From Inonotus obliquus (Eukaryota; Basidiomycota; Agaricomycetes; Hymenochaetales; Hymenochaetaceae): DNA of 64,000 nt. Below are positions 45,547-58,082 of the stretch, piece by piece. The DNA is taken from assembly GCA_032164295.1 (NCBI GenBank), contig JAJHTX010000006.1, forward strand, positions 868,001 to 932,000. Reading direction: 5' to 3'. Numbering within the stretch: position 1 is the first letter of the stretch; every line of letters begins with the position of its first letter. A program made the position numbers and the translations under genes. The notes under the pieces were generated by a model. It was given only the letters and a program-made list of their open reading frames with translations. It did no database searches and was not told the DNA's origin.

Positions 45547-46408
45547 CTATTGCTTCGCATCTCCATTTACCGGAACACCCACCCCGTTCGTACCATTCGC
45601 ACTATCAGCGTCTTTTACACCGTTCGTGACAGTCTCAGCGTTTCCGTCGACTCCATTCCCGCCATTCGTAGACTGTGAATGGAGTTCCAGCTCGAGGATC
45701 CAAGCGTCACGAGTTGGAATGTCTGCCTTATAGTACTCCTGCCGGTGCGCATATAACCATTCAGGAACAAATTGGGATAACTCCTCAGTGTACTTTTCTA
45801 CCAGCGAGAGCAACAAATAACTTACGACGGCAACGCCAACCTCCTTGAAGCCGTTTCGCTCATAGAAACGCTTAGCATCTGGGTTCAACAGCCAGACATG
45901 AAGATATATGCGCGAAAATTTTGGCTCTTCGCTCGCTCGCGCGACATCTACGATGTGACGAACGGTCTTGGAGCCTATATGTTTGGATCGATATGACTAT
46001 GGCAGAGAACACTTTGGTCAGCTCCGCCGTCATCGATCGCTTGACATGTTTTACCTCTAGAACACCCATCGTCATGAGATAAAGCTTGACCTCCTCCTCC
46101 GTTTCTTCAAACCGACAGCTAACAGTGCCGACAGGGACGTCGTCAAAGTATACTGCCATATTCAAGTAATAAAAAAGGCTTGAGGACGAAAGTGAGTAAG
46201 GCCACTCACTAAGCTTACAGAACCTCGATAACTCTGGCATGACGACGGCATTGTAGAACCTCTCGGTGTACTTGATGGGGAACAACCTTCCATTGAGCTC
46301 GCGCAAGACTTCCACATTGTCTGGCGTGATCGAGACGAAGGAGACGTGTTCTTTAGCATGAGCGGTTCCATGACCGTTGGCCAGTAGTTCTTGCACTGTG
46401 AAAGTCAT
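45547..46408 (-). CDS. NAA50: N-alpha-acetyltransferase NAA50/NAT5 type
   Basis: Four exons in transcript order, 46408-46210, 46152-46055, 45996-45826 and 45738-45547, give 219 residues. The GNAT fold is clear: substrate loop FPIKYTERFYNAVV at the N-terminus, strands YFDDVPVGTVSCRF and LYLMTMGVLE, acetyl-CoA loop SYRSKHIGSKTV (the R/Q-x-x-G-x-G/A site), then NPDAKRFYERNGF and EYYKADIPTRDAWIL. NAA50 acetylates N-terminal Met of nascent chains, usually with the NatA complex. The 87-nt third intron (45739-45825) is also open in frame; splicing it restores family spacing. The tail is a low-complexity Asn/Gly/Val stretch. Confidence 0.88.
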
Positions 46409-47550
46409 GGCGCAAATTCAGTCAACCCCCCATTTCGAAAAGACCAGTGTCATATATTAATCCTGTTTCTTCTTAGGCCATACATAAGCAACGCCGAGAG
46501 TGGCGCACATGCGGTTTATCCACTTTCACTCCTCTTACCCGACAATGGATCTGTCTTGGCCACTCGTTATCTGTTGTCATGATCTTATCTGATTATTCAC
46601 TTCTCGCCTAGAAATGTTTGTCAGCGTCGGGGGCATTTTCTGACAATTCAACCGGAACTGCAAACCTGAGAACAATCGCCATTTCGGGAAAGAAATATTA
46701 AGTAATCTCAGACTTGGCTACGTCTTGGCCTCGTAAAACTTATCGAGCATTACAGAGGCATACAGTCTTTCCGCGAAAATTTCTATTCGTGAAAGGATCA
46801 GAATTCCGAACGTCGAAGGCCAAGACACTTACAAGATCAAAAGGCTCCAAAGCCATGTAATGTCTGGGTAGACACATGATATAACCCTCGAATTGAATGC
46901 GCGGCATTCTCTAGGGGGTGGGGTGTCATACAGCAAGCAGGGACCGGGAAAGATATAGTCGCTCCTTGCGTGCTTCTTTCTTTCAGTATCATTGTCGGCC
47001 TCCTTAACTCTTTGGACTTATGGTGTGGCTACTCCCCTTACAAGTCGAGCATCACATGAGAGGAGAAAGTCACCGCCCTACTGTATGCATTACTGTAACG
47101 ACTCCAGTTGAGTGGTCATACATTCAGGTCCATTGACATGCCAGCAACGAAGTGCTGATGCAGGAGGCTCTCCGTCAACGACTCCGAGTAGCAGAACAAT
47201 AGTGACTTGTTCGAGGGGCTGAGGACTATCCACGACCTACTTTTGGATCCAGCATTGCGTAGGGTTCTAACTCATCGGATTATGTCGAGACCGGAGTCAT
47301 TTAATTGCTATGAAACTAAAGTGCAGTACTTTGTTTCTGGATATACGCAGCACACGGGTCATATACCGATACAGAATCCCTCCACGTAATCATACAGAAG
47401 ACCAGGGTATCAAGAACTACAGTTCCCCACGCAAACAGAAGCACAGACTAGCACCATGAGACACATTCAGAAGAGCAGAGAGAAAAAATCTAGGAGAAGC
47501 AGGCCATAGTTCATCTGAGAGTGACCGGCGTAGTTGATATCGTGAGAAGG
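46409..47550. other. Intergenic, nothing recognised
   Basis: About 1.1 kb without a supported gene or repeat. Confidence 0.5.
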
Positions 47551-47931
47551 CTAGGGTGTGAAGGCGCGACGCGTATTCTCCGTCGTCGAGTCATCGCTAC
47601 GACTAGATGCATCGGAGTCAGAGTTATCAGCCGCAGCTTTAGAAGAGCTCTCCGAGTCCCCAGATTTATGCGAGGGTTGAGGATTACCCGAAGGGCCGCC
47701 GTTGTTTGAGCCGTAGTCGGCATTATGGACTTGTCTTGCCTGGACGCGAGCTACAGGAAGTCCGGTCTTGTCTGCGTGGTAGTTGATCGATGTATTTTCT
47801 ACGGCGCGCGCCGTAAGGACTTTGGAAGCCTCTTGATGGGCTGCTGGCGCGAGATGCTCTTGGGGGGCGGCTGCCACCGCAGCCACAAGGAAAGCGAGAA
47901 GAGTCGCGCAGAATTTGAAGAGCTTGGTCAT
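47551..47931 (-). CDS. Small secreted protein, unknown
   Basis: Intronless, 126 residues. A clear signal peptide (MTKLFKFCATLLAFLVAAVA, cleaved near AAAPQ) is followed by an Ala/Gln/His-rich segment with a possible Kex2-like Ala-Arg site. The C-terminus is Ser/Asp/Asn-rich and disordered. It has no cysteine after the signal peptide, unlike many effector-type proteins. No family recognised. It is divergent from the membrane-anchored gene starting at 48129 (197 bp between ATGs). Confidence 0.65.
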   Translation of the reverse strand: MTKLFKFCATLLAFLVAAVAAAPQEHLAPAAHQEASKVLTARAVENTSINYHADKTGLPVARVQARQVHNADYGSNNGGPSGNPQPSHKSGDSESSSKAAADNSDSDASSRSDDSTTENTRRAFTP

Positions 47932-48128
47932 CGTGAAGACGTGGATGTGAGGCTCTCGGTATAGATTTAGATCAGATGCGGTATGGGTATGCGTGAGTCC
48001 AGAAGGTGGTGGTTTGTACCAGACCAGGAAAAGATGGTGGGGCTTGCTTATATATGTACAGTGAGGCTGACCATGTCACCTGATATGACAAGTCGCGTCC
48101 GTCACGACATTTGCGCATCACCGAATGA

Positions 48129-50446
48129 ATGTCAGCCAGTAACAAACTACAACATCCGCTGCCTGCGAGGCGGCGCATGACTATCGGTAGGACATGCCAG
48201 CACCCTCAATCGCCTCATCCACGCAGTACCATACTAGCCAGTACGTTCTCTGTTGTCGTATTTGTCATAATGTCTATTGTGTTTATTGACCATGTAATAT
48301 TTGATGCTCGCAGTCAAGACGATGCTTACGACGTACTGTCTCTCGGAAGGACTCAAGGGAAACGAAGGAAATACGAAGGACTCAATACTCGTCTAGACCG
48401 TATGCTCCAGCGTCTCAATACATCATTCGCTGCAAACTCGGCTGTCCACGGAAACAAACGTCCTCGCAATCCTTCACATGGCTCTTCCTCGTCAACACTC
48501 GCCTCCGAACCACCTCAAACGCCTATCGATGTTATCCATAGCACTTCCAAAAGCGACTATGTAGGAGAAGGATTTTCTCTTATCAAGGCAGGTAGTTCAC
48601 CGGACAAGAACCGCTCAGACAACTTCCTTAACAACATCCTACCGTCGTGGAGAGCTGTGGGCCGCCAGAATTCAGAGAGCCGAGCAGTAAGCGTACTTCA
48701 CCCTGCTCGTGACCTATGATTCATCAACCTTTGCGCTCTTTTATGACCTCAGAATTGCCGGCAAGAGCTTCCAAATTGGCTATCAGATACTTTTGCCACC
48801 CTAGAGGCTGATCACCCTCTACGCGCACTTGCATTTCCGGAAAACACGAGCACATTATGCAACAACGCTGAAAATTCTGAAAACCGGGAACCATCTTCTG
48901 CTGCAATGCCTGAGCACCTCGAGGAATCTCGTAGTGACCCTGTTTTTGCTTTCACGCCGCCACAGATATTTTCACCTGGAAGACGAGTCTCTGACGAAAA
49001 TGCTGCTAATAAAATACCTGCATCTCTACCAGTTGATGACATCAATGGAAAAATCCGCTTACCATCCGATGGCTTCGCATATGCAGATGCTAAGAGCGAG
49101 TTATCATCGCCGGTTCCGTTTGCTCAACCTGGTCCCTTCGCACAGAAATCAGTGCACTTCCTCACTCCGGTTCGAAGCCCTCCTTTTTCCACCAATGTTC
49201 CTTCAAATGGTGCCAAAGTCTATTCGGATGTATCCTACGGCAAACATCCCCGCTCTAGCTCACCCGACTATAACCCATTTAGCACACCTGGGCCCGCCGC
49301 TTCTTTCTCTCTTTCTCACTTTGATGGCTGTGCTGTTAACTCAGACAAATCTGAAGACTATAACTATGATTCACCAACTCTTGTCAGCGAAACGAACGTC
49401 GGTGATGAATTATTTGCCGATGGAGATGTCGATGAAGATGCGGCTGCTTCCATTCTATCCTTCGCTTCCAACTCAGAACATGTACGAACGAAGCCATTTT
49501 CAACTCCAGGACCCACCTTCTTTGGTCTTTCTGATCTGAATGCCTACTCCCCTCCCGAGGAACTCTGGTCCTCTGACCTTACTCCTCTTATGTTTCAAGA
49601 CGAGAAGCCACTCCCAGCTGGAAGGGGTGAAGATGACGAGAAACTGACGCGTTTTGTCGAACTAAAGCATAAGGGGATGGCGGGGCAATTACAACAGCCT
49701 GCTGATATCATTTCGCCTAGACGCACAGCTCTTGAACTCGGACGCGGATTATCTCTAAACCAACAGAACAATAATGTAATGGACGTTTGTGGACTTGAAC
49801 AGGGTGTGCCAACCTTCACGCTACGCTCAGCTGGGGCTAAAACGAATGCGCCAGATGTGATCGAAACTCACCGTTCGTCACCGTCTATGCAACGAGATCG
49901 GCTGAAGACGTCTTGTGATCAGACATCACATACAAAACGCTTCGAGCAGAGCATGCCACGAACTGAATATTCAGAAACTCCCGTATCTCCGTATCTGTGC
50001 TTCGAAAGTCCTCGGGGTTCGGCTAGGCCTGCACTCATCGATGAGAAGGTACTTACTGTGCCCGAAGTACCCTCTCAGCTCCAGACTCTATTCGATCATA
50101 CAAATTCACCCTCAGCGAAGGAAGTCCACGTGCTAAGTAATCGTTTGGACAATGAATCTGGATCGCCCAAGTCGATAGTGACGCCGAGGCCAACAAAGAA
50201 TCGTCCGGCATTCGCCCCTGCCCCTGGTATATACATATCCCCCATTTACGATGGCAGTTATCAGGAACACGGTGACGTCGTAAGTTTGCTTCCATTGGAG
50301 AAAGCACGTTCACTTGACACTTTTGCTAGACTCAACTGCAAGGGTCGGCCAGGAGCGCATCAGCCGACAGAATGGCGAACGAGGCAATCTGGAACATCAA
50401 TGCGTCGCAACTCTCGGATGATCCTATCGAGGACTGGGAGATATAG
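48129..50446 (+). CDS. Hypothetical single-pass membrane protein
   Basis: Exons 48129-48686, 48753-50279 and 50330-50446 give 733 residues, all phases consistent. A membrane segment lies near residues 35-58 (ILASTFSVVVFVIMSIVFI). The remainder is polar, with many SP/TP sites and repeated FSTPGP-type motifs (NPFSTPGPAAS, KPFSTPGPTFF), suggesting a disordered, phosphorylated protein. The last exon ends in a short conserved-looking helix SQLSDDPIEDWEI. No enzyme domain recognised. Confidence 0.7.
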
Positions 50447-50550
50447 CTCATGCCTACAATAATAATTACAGTACTATGGATCACTATCGCAAAACCATAA
50501 TCTTACGGCAATTCACAAAACTAATTCTCTGAACATCCAAGTTAACGATC

Positions 50551-51227
50551 TTACCATCCGACTTCACCGTCTACGTACTTCTCTAGCTCAATTTCATTCG
50601 TTCCACGCCGCTTCTTCAGGACATATCGTTCAATCGCAAACGTTTCATAGGAGTCGGGTGCAAGACGCTTTGCTCGTACGTGCTGTGTGCGTCGAGCTAT
50701 GGCATGTGTGCGGGAACGCCAGATATGTGTCGCAAGGTTGAATTCTGTCACAGGATCGGGGATTCCATACCAATACATTAGGAGCTACGGTGAATAGTCA
50801 AAGCAATCCAATGACTGCACAAATACACTGTGTATAAAAGGAAGATGATTTTGCTTACCCCGCCATTCTGGACTGCTTCCTCATGCACTTCTCTATCCGC
50901 CTCGGAAAATTCTGGATTCAACTATCAGTCTCTGTCTAGAAACTTGGAAAAGCATATGGTAATCCAACCTTTTGCGTTATAACCCGCCTTCTTGCGTGAA
51001 CGGAAGGCGACACAATACCACTCGCGCTCCTCATCTTTGGGAAGATCCGGCTCTTTCCAATTGAACGCTTCTTCCAATGGTTTGCTCGCATACCTATCAT
51101 CGAGTGGTCTGAAATGATGTAGGGCATGGTGCAGAGATAGAGATGCAAGATCGATTTCTGGATGGCGTGCTTCGGTTTTCAAGACCAATTGGTTGTGCCT
51201 GGTAGGATGCCTATATGATGAGTCCAT
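50551..51227 (-). CDS. UPF0643-family protein, short paralog
   Basis: Exons in transcript order, 51227-50969, 50911-50859 and 50784-50551, give 181 residues. It shares with the neighbour at 51671 the blocks SLHHALHHFRPLDDRYAS, EAFNWKEPDLP, EREWYCVAFRSR, EEAVQNGGLLMYWYGIPDP and the C-terminal KYVDGEVGW, with introns at identical places. It lacks the about 100-residue Pro/Ser-rich N-terminus of the neighbour. The family (fission yeast PB2B2.08 type) has no established function. Tandem orientation and shared introns show a local duplication. Confidence 0.75.
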
Positions 51228-51670
51228 TCGGGTGGATTGCTCCACATCTAATGGCAAGGAAGATAGGCATAGAGAGCACTCAGCTGGTTTCATCTGGACT
51301 ACACTGCGAAGAAATCTGTACTGGGTGCAAGCACGGAAACTTGTGCACCGATTCGTCTGAGAGTATACCATGTGATATCAGAATGAGTCCAGATGACTCG
51401 ACTGATCCTCTCATTTTGTCATCTTGGCTGTTACAACTCCAAACTCAAGACGCAAATACTCCATTTCCAATCGAAGAATGCTTCTTACTTATCTTCTCGA
51501 AATAACTCTGATCCGAAGCAGACAACCGCGTTGAAGCACGATCATAACAGGGCACTTGCAAAAGCATCTATAAGAAGTCAAGGACGGTATAATAATCACT
51601 GCAGGGGGATATAGTTTACAATCCACGAGAGGGTTTCAGCAGTCTCTGCTCATAGCAAATGAAACCTAAT
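51228..51670. other. Spacer between UPF0643 paralogs
   Basis: Probably promoter of the short paralog and 3' UTR of the long one. No trace of the missing N-terminal exon part was recognised. Confidence 0.45.
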
Positions 51671-52649
51671 CTACCAACCAACTTCTCCATCAACATACTT
51701 TTCCACTGTAACACCCTTCGCCCCGCGCTTCTTCTCTAGGACATGTCGCTCAAGTGTGTAAATCTCATATGCATCCTTTGCGAGTCGCATAGCGCGAATG
51801 TGATGTGGACGAGAATTTGCAGCAGAAGCGTGAGCGCGAGATTGCCAAATACACGTAGCGAGGTTGAGGCCAGTAATAGGATCAGGAACGCCATACCAGT
51901 ACATCAGCAGCTACACACAAGAAAAGGGATTTCAAAAAATAAGATTATCTGAGAAGAACTGGAGAATCAATAATGTACGTACTCCTCCATTCTGGACTGC
52001 CTCTTCGTGTGCTTTACCATCCGCTTCATAGAGTTCTGTAGCCAGATAGGTTAATACTTAGCATGCATGCGGAAATGCTCGCCCACGTACCATCCCCATT
52101 ACTCCCTTCTCGTCTTCGTGAACGAAAGGCAACGCAGTACCATTCCCGCTCTTCGTCCTCGGGAAGACGTAGTTCGGACCAATTGAAAGCTTCATCATAC
52201 GGCCTACTCGCATACTTATTGTCCAAAGGCCTGAAATAGTGCAAAGCCCGATGTAATGACAAAGACACAGGATCGATATCTGGTAAACGTGTAGCCGTCG
52301 TTAAAACTGTCGGGGGTTTGCTTCCGGATGAATCAGGTAATGTCTCGGAAGGTGATGAACGTTCCGCATGTGCAGGCAGTGACGAGATTAGTGGGGGTAG
52401 ATAAAGAACTGGCTCTACGGGATGCGCGAGAGACTCGGCAGTGAACGTTGGTAGCTCGTGAGGGTCTCTTTGTTGGTACGGAGGAGGCTCGCTCGTATTG
52501 TAGCTCCCATCGGAAGTGCTCCCAGACAACACATTCTTTTTTAACAGCCGTGCGGAAGGATGAAGCGGGACAGAAAATTTCGGCGGGGCACCGATTTTAG
52601 GCCCAGACGGAATGAAAATACCAGAGACTAGTGGAGGAGCAGCAGACAT
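51671..52649 (-). CDS. UPF0643-family protein, long paralog
   Basis: Exons in transcript order, 52649-52091, 52035-51983 and 51910-51671, give 283 residues. The N-terminal about 105 residues are Pro/Ser-rich and variable. The conserved domain then runs from SLHRALHYFRPLDNKYAS through EAFNWSELRLP, REWYCVAFRSR, EEAVQNGGLLMYWYGVPDP and ATCIWQSRAHA to KYVDGEVGW. Function unknown. The middle exon of 53 nt is the same size in both paralogs. Confidence 0.78.
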
Positions 52650-53407
52650 CTTGGCGGAGGCAGAAGCACGAGATCTGGGGGCAGATTGCGGGGGAGTAGG
52701 AGTTGGGGGTAACCTATAAGCTCAAGCATTTTAACAACAAAAATCGATTCTCAGCCCTGGTAATCGCCGTGAGATTGCGCAATGTGTCCTCCGCGAGCAC
52801 GTATAACCTCGGATGATCCTTGGATAACCCGAGAAAGGGAAAGAGTGTGTCTTGAAACGCCTTTGAAACGCGAAAAATTGCGATGGTGCGAGAAACGCGT
52901 TATTCATCGATGGTGTTGAAATGACGTGACGATGCGTATACCCAGTGCGCAATGCCTCTCGGTCATTTCTGTCTGTCATCCATCCGTTACCGACATAGCT
53001 AGTTTGTATTCGAGCGGGGAGTTCTTCGATCTCTCAGGCTGTGTCTCAGGCAGACAGTCACTGCAGATAGCTCATGCTCGAGGAGGGTTTTCCGTCAGAA
53101 AGAATAGTAGCACGTGACCGAGAGATACCGTGTCAGCAGCGGTACAAGGCCAAAGGTCAAGATTCAAATGACAAAGCGGTATACCATGGAAGCGGAAGAT
53201 TGAACAAACGAGCGGGCCGTTCGTGATACGCATGCAAGAGAAATGAAATTGCATTCTGCATCTAGAATTTGCACAACGTCAACGTGTTTGTCGACCAGTC
53301 TAAAGCCGACTACTGCAATGTTGCCACTCAAATCGCATCCCAAAGATTAGATATTCTTTGCGCCACCCCTTCCGCAACACGAGCCAACGAAGAGTCGTAA
53401 TCTTCGT
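52650..53407. other. Intergenic, nothing recognised
   Basis: No supported gene. It holds the promoter of the UPF0643 gene and the 3' flank of the complex I gene. Confidence 0.45.
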
Positions 53408-54093
53408 TTACTTCACAAGAATCATCGGGAAATATGAATGAGGATCGTGAGGAGCGTCAGGTGCTAACTGGGGTTTCCAGCGTTTGTGCGGAATAGGTAG
53501 TGTCGGTGGGAGATGCGACTTGGAGTACACTTTTCCTGCGCTGGTTATCGTTGCAATAGCAGCGGTAAGGTCGACGGCCGGTGCGCGTGTTGCTGGAACG
53601 GTGGCACCATCAGCAGGGGCGACAGGTTGCTGACCTTCAGCTGGAGCATTGACGCTACATAGAAATGGTAAGATTTATGATTATATAGGAAGGAAATGGT
53701 AAGAAGAAGGAAGTACGCTGGTTGCTCAGGCCTCTGCAGCAGGAACGTCGCCAACTCGTCCTGGGTCACTACGGAAAGTTGCGGGTACGCACGGCGCACG
53801 TCGCGCTTCCAGTACGGGTTCTGCGCTGGGTCAGATGCTACAATGCAAAAGATAAGAGTCCATGACAATTTCTCTTTTTCTCTGTACAATACTATGCAAG
53901 AAGACTTACCCTTCGTGGCAGGCGTCGCGTACTTCTCTGGGCGAGAAGCTGGTTGAGGATACCTGTTCTTGTCGGGCAAAGGCAGACCACTTGAGATCTC
54001 CGGATTTACGACAGCAACATCGCGGAACTTCTTCCAAAAGCCCTTTGGCGATAGATGGTAGAGTGTGTGTTCTGCTGCTTTCTTGGTCGCCAT
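53408..54093 (-). CDS. NADH:ubiquinone oxidoreductase 21-kDa subunit (complex I accessory)
   Basis: Exons in transcript order, 54093-53910, 53837-53717 and 53654-53408, give 183 residues. The N-terminal LYHLSPKGFWKKFRD and PEISSGLPLPDKNRYPQPAS, followed by DPAQNPYWKRDVRRAYPQ, identify the fungal 21-kDa complex I subunit (N-terminal and C-terminal NADH-u_ox-rdase domains). The end, PHDPHSYFPMILVK, is also typical. It acts at the mitochondrial inner membrane. A 20-residue Pro/Ala-rich linker joins the two domains. Confidence 0.88.
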
Positions 54094-54316
54094 TATCGAG
54101 TTTGACGTATGCAGGATGATGGACACAACTTGTACCGCGTGGCCTAAAATAGAAAGACTTTCCCATGCATACATTCTACAGATGAGATGACCTCGGTGGT
54201 TGAAAGTTGAATGAAACACAGTATCAAAAAGAGTGGTCATAATTATACTTCAGAATTGTTGAGGATATAAATTACTGCTACTTTAATTAAACCATCATCA
54301 TGAATCTCATCACCGT

Positions 54317-54759
54317 TTACCATTGTACCCATTTCTCCATAAAGTTTTCCCCATAGATAGCCGGCAAGAAGCTTCCCGGGTATTTTAGAATCGTATTGTA
54401 CACAGTTTTCGCAATTTCTTCGTGGTTGACTCCCCTGTGATATACGAAACGCGAGAATGGTCGCCCCGGAGCTGATGGACACGGAGCATCGACTGGTTCC
54501 AAGGTGTTACAGTTGTGTCTTTATGAATGTGGCACACTGTACGCACCAACGACATATGGATGTCCACGATTATCGTAGACAGTGTAAACGATGCATCTTG
54601 GATCTATATTAGTTCGAAGACCTTCATGAAGGTTGCCAGCTGGTTAGCATCGTCTCCGCATTGAAGCCCAAGGAAAGACTTACATTCTTGCAACTCCCAA
54701 ACGTAGCTCCTCTTTGCTAGCTTCCTCTGGCCGCGTCTGTCGGTACGTATGCAGTACAT
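54317..54759 (-). CDS. Short unknown protein, three exons
   Basis: Exons in transcript order, 54759-54684, 54603-54547 and 54492-54317, join in phase to 102 residues. Each piece alone looks like noise, but together they read as protein: SYVWELQEYPRCIVYTVYDN, a GHPYVV strand, then FSRFVYHRGVNHEEIAKTVY and FLPAIYGENFMEKWVQW. There is no signal peptide or membrane segment. The family is not recognised, and an additional 5' exon is possible. Confidence rests on three matching splice phases and canonical GT-AG ends only. Confidence 0.45.
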
Positions 54760-55281
54760 CAGAGCACATACAAGCAGAATGCTAGTAAATCACCTCGACG
54801 CTTATCATGCGTACGCCACCACACAGCGCGCCGCAAACTTGCAGGTATTGCCACTGCGCCCCGCGGACCTGCTACCTGTTTGGGATGTTATACAGACTGC
54901 GATGCACTTACCCACTTTATCAGCTCCGTGGGTTTTCTGACATGCACCATACTAGTTCAGCGACTAATAAGGTCGCAAACCGAATAATGTGATTTCGTCG
55001 GAGTTAGAGTGCCGAGTGTGTTCTAATAAGCAACGGAGATAGAGTCGTTGAGCGGGTCTGCGGATTCGCAACAAGGAGTGTGCAATTTCATTGCTTGAAA
55101 ACAATCAAAGTAATCGTAGAAGCAAAACACGTAGAGTCAAGACTATCCATCAAGTAAACGTTGCGGAGCGTCTCTTTACTAGAAGAGTAGACAAGGAGGT
55201 ATACCGAGCACTTCAGACATTGTTGTTTTTCCTAAGCAGAATTGATTCATTGTCCAGAGACCCATGTGCTCAATATTCTCC
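54760..55281. other. Intergenic, nothing recognised
   Basis: No supported gene or repeat. Confidence 0.45.
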
Positions 55282-56277
55282 CTAGACTCTCTGATCGCTA
55301 TACTTCTTTTCCATCTGATCAAGGTAGCTCTGCACTTTTTCTAGAGATCGAGCATACTTCTCCTTTGCTTCGCATAACTCTTCTTTGAGGCGCCTTAATT
55401 CGGAAGGGTAGAAAGATCCTAGTTTGGAGCGAGCAGAACGAGTGCTTGGAGATCCTTGAACAAAATGACGGGTGGAAGCAGAACCGGTTTTCCTGGGAGA
55501 CGAAAGTGTACGCTTCAGAAGGGTCAGACGACTCCGTCGACTTGCATTGCCTGATGCGCCGAGAAGCTGAGGACTAAAGGCTGAGGCGCGAGGAGCAAGG
55601 GATTTCTCTGGCTTTAAGCTGTCCTTGAAGTTTGTTGGACTCCTTGCCAGGGGAGAAAGCAGCCCGCCAGTAGTCGATATTACGGATTCGTCAGCAGTCG
55701 CCGTTCTGTAACTAGAAGGTCTTGACGCGGCCGCCTCTTCGAGGCTCAGAAGCTTCAGAGGGCTAGATTGAAGACGTACAGGATCCGGACGGGGTCCTGA
55801 GAACCTCCATAATTCGGCAGAGGCGAATCGACCTGTTGGAGTTGATAAGGGGTAATTGGGGAAGCTGAATCGTCGATTTTCTTTTTTAGGTGGAGTTCCC
55901 ATACGATCACCGCAATAAGATAAGCAACCATCCGGCAGATTTGGGATCTTGCATATTCTTCTGCATTGCTTTTGGAGAAGACGAGAATCTGCCACGGTCT
56001 CCACGAGAACTGAACGCCCGCCGATCTTCGACACTTTAGAACGTCTCTTCAAATCATAGATACTTGAGAGCCTCTTGAATCGAACGAAAATTATGCTGTC
56101 ACCAATATCGTGCGAGTGTCTAAATCCAAGGATATCGTCTCTGAGGTAATCTATGAGCCTCGTGGGTATGCGACGAATTATCACTTACATTGTGCCACTC
56201 TCCTCGCAGAACCGGATAAGCGATTGCTCGTCTGCCACGGCGAGCAAGCGTACAACATTAGCGAATTCGGAGTCCAT
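55282..56277 (-). CDS. Hypothetical protein with C-terminal coiled coil
   Basis: Exons in transcript order, 56277-56189 and 56140-55282, give 315 residues. The N-terminal part (SEFANVVRLLAVADEQSLIR, GDSIIFVRFKRLSSIYDL) looks folded. The middle is Ser/Pro/Arg-rich with SPxK-type sites. The last about 45 residues, ELRRLKEELCEAKEKYARSL onward, form a predicted coiled coil. A further intron within the second exon near 55980 is possible. No family recognised. It is divergent from the gene at 56493 across 215 bp. Confidence 0.65.
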
Positions 56278-56492
56278 GTATGCGATGGTGTACAAGATGA
56301 TAGAGGATAGGTGAAGCACACATGAGAGTATAGACGAAGAGAAACTCCAGCCCCATGACGGTTCAGCCTGAGCTCTTCTGTTCGATTCATTCTCCGATTG
56401 GATTCTTCATGACCATGGCACCACGTGATCGTTTCTCTCCCAACACTGCCTGACATGATTTGAAACTGAAGAGAAACTTATGTGGTCTTGAA

Positions 56493-58082
56493 ATGTCTTC
56501 CATTAACCCATCGCCTGCAGCCGACGGGAATTCGAACCCTCCATCCTATCAGCAGCAAGCGCAAAGCTCTGGCAACCTCTACTCCTTCTCTGTCCACCAG
56601 CCGTATACAAATTGGCCGTTACACGCATCGCATACAACTCCTTACGCACCTTCTTGGTACTCTCATCCGACCCATCATTATAAATCGTATCGTCAACAAG
56701 GAGCGCAAACGGATGAAACCTCAACCAAAGAGAAAAAACGGGACCCGAAGTTTGCGAAGCAATGGGACTCAGTACTTGTTTCATTTTTCAAGCAAGTCGG
56801 TTTACAGCAGACGTTGGCCGGGTTTCATGAAGACGTGTTGCTGCTGAATGAGGAGTGGGAACGCGAGCAGATCCCGAAAGCGCTTCAGGTTCTTGTCAAT
56901 AACTTACAAGTGCGTTGATCAAATGATCTATTATTCCATTCGTTTCATCTGTTATTGCTGTAGGAGTTGGCTGAGGACGAGAATTCCACTTTCGAGAAAA
57001 AGTGCTTAGAGGAGCGAAAGTTAGAGCACATTCAATTTCAGAAGGGTGTTGAGCCACAAACTCCTTCGTCGGTGCGTCATCTCTGCATCAAAATCTCGGC
57101 GACGAGCTGATGTGATTCCAAGACAGTAAAATCTGTTTCTCGCCTTCTGAAACAGTCCAGAAAACGTAACAATGCATCCAATCGTGCAGAGTTTCTTCTG
57201 TCTATCGCAGAGAAGCGTCGCCGTCTCAACGAACTTGGTGAGCAGACTTTGAGGCAGGAGTCGGATACCAAAGAGCACGCCGAAAGACAAGAAACGAACG
57301 GTGGTATGGATACTGATCCGCCAGTTTCATCCTGTGCGCGAGCCGATGCCAAATTCCAGGATCGAGATACACAGATCAAGTATGACATTGCTAAGAACGA
57401 GGACGGTCCGTTGAGGAGAACCATGAAACGGATAGAGACCAGTAGCGAGTCTCCATTAAAGGTTACACAAGCGGCCTTATCTGTGCAACAGGGCGGAATT
57501 CGAGAGCCGGGCGTAAATAGCCACCCTGGAATAGCTGCTCGGATGGAAAGTATCGAAGACCATCTAGCCGTACGATATGGTGTGTCCCTTGCACCTCCCC
57601 TCCTCCTGCTTCTCCTCGTCTGAACAAAGTAACAACTGCAGTCCCGTCCTTTCCACGTTCACTACTTGACCGTCTGAAGTTTTTGGAGGACTACATGATT
57701 CGCCTCGAAAAGGACTTCCCTCCGTGGGCAGCATTACACTTTAATCAGCCAAACAGGGGTGTACGTCCTGCCATTCATTTGAATTTCAACAATCTAAGTC
57801 AAAGAGGATGATTGTTAGTGGCCGCCTCCGCCTCGGTTAACGCCGATAATAGTCCCGCCACATCTTGCTAGTTCTGAGTCCTCAAATACACTAAGCGAAA
57901 CCGCCCATGGACGAAGCTCTAGTCTTGGTCCGGCTGGTCAACCTTCCAGCTCGAAACCTGGCGGAGTGGCGAAAGCAAAATCAAGTTTGCATCGAGCAGT
58001 AATGGGAAGACTTGAGATCCATCGTGCCATAGGCGATTTGGCAAGTGGAGGATTGACCTCTGCTCCTACCAACTCATCATAA
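56493..58082 (+). CDS. Hypothetical nuclear-type protein (MBIP-like C-terminus?)
   Basis: Exons 56493-56909, 56964-57071, 57123-57579, 57642-57760 and 57819-58082 give 454 residues. The N-terminus is Gln/Ser/Tyr-rich and disordered. A helical region with RDPKFAKQWDSVLVSFFKQV follows, then a Lys/Arg-rich stretch (KQSRKRNNASNR, EKRRRLNEL). The block SLLDRLKFLEDYMIRLEKDF with PPWAALHFNQP resembles the short helical motif of animal MBIP proteins (ATAC complex); this comparison is from memory and weak. Confidence 0.68.
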
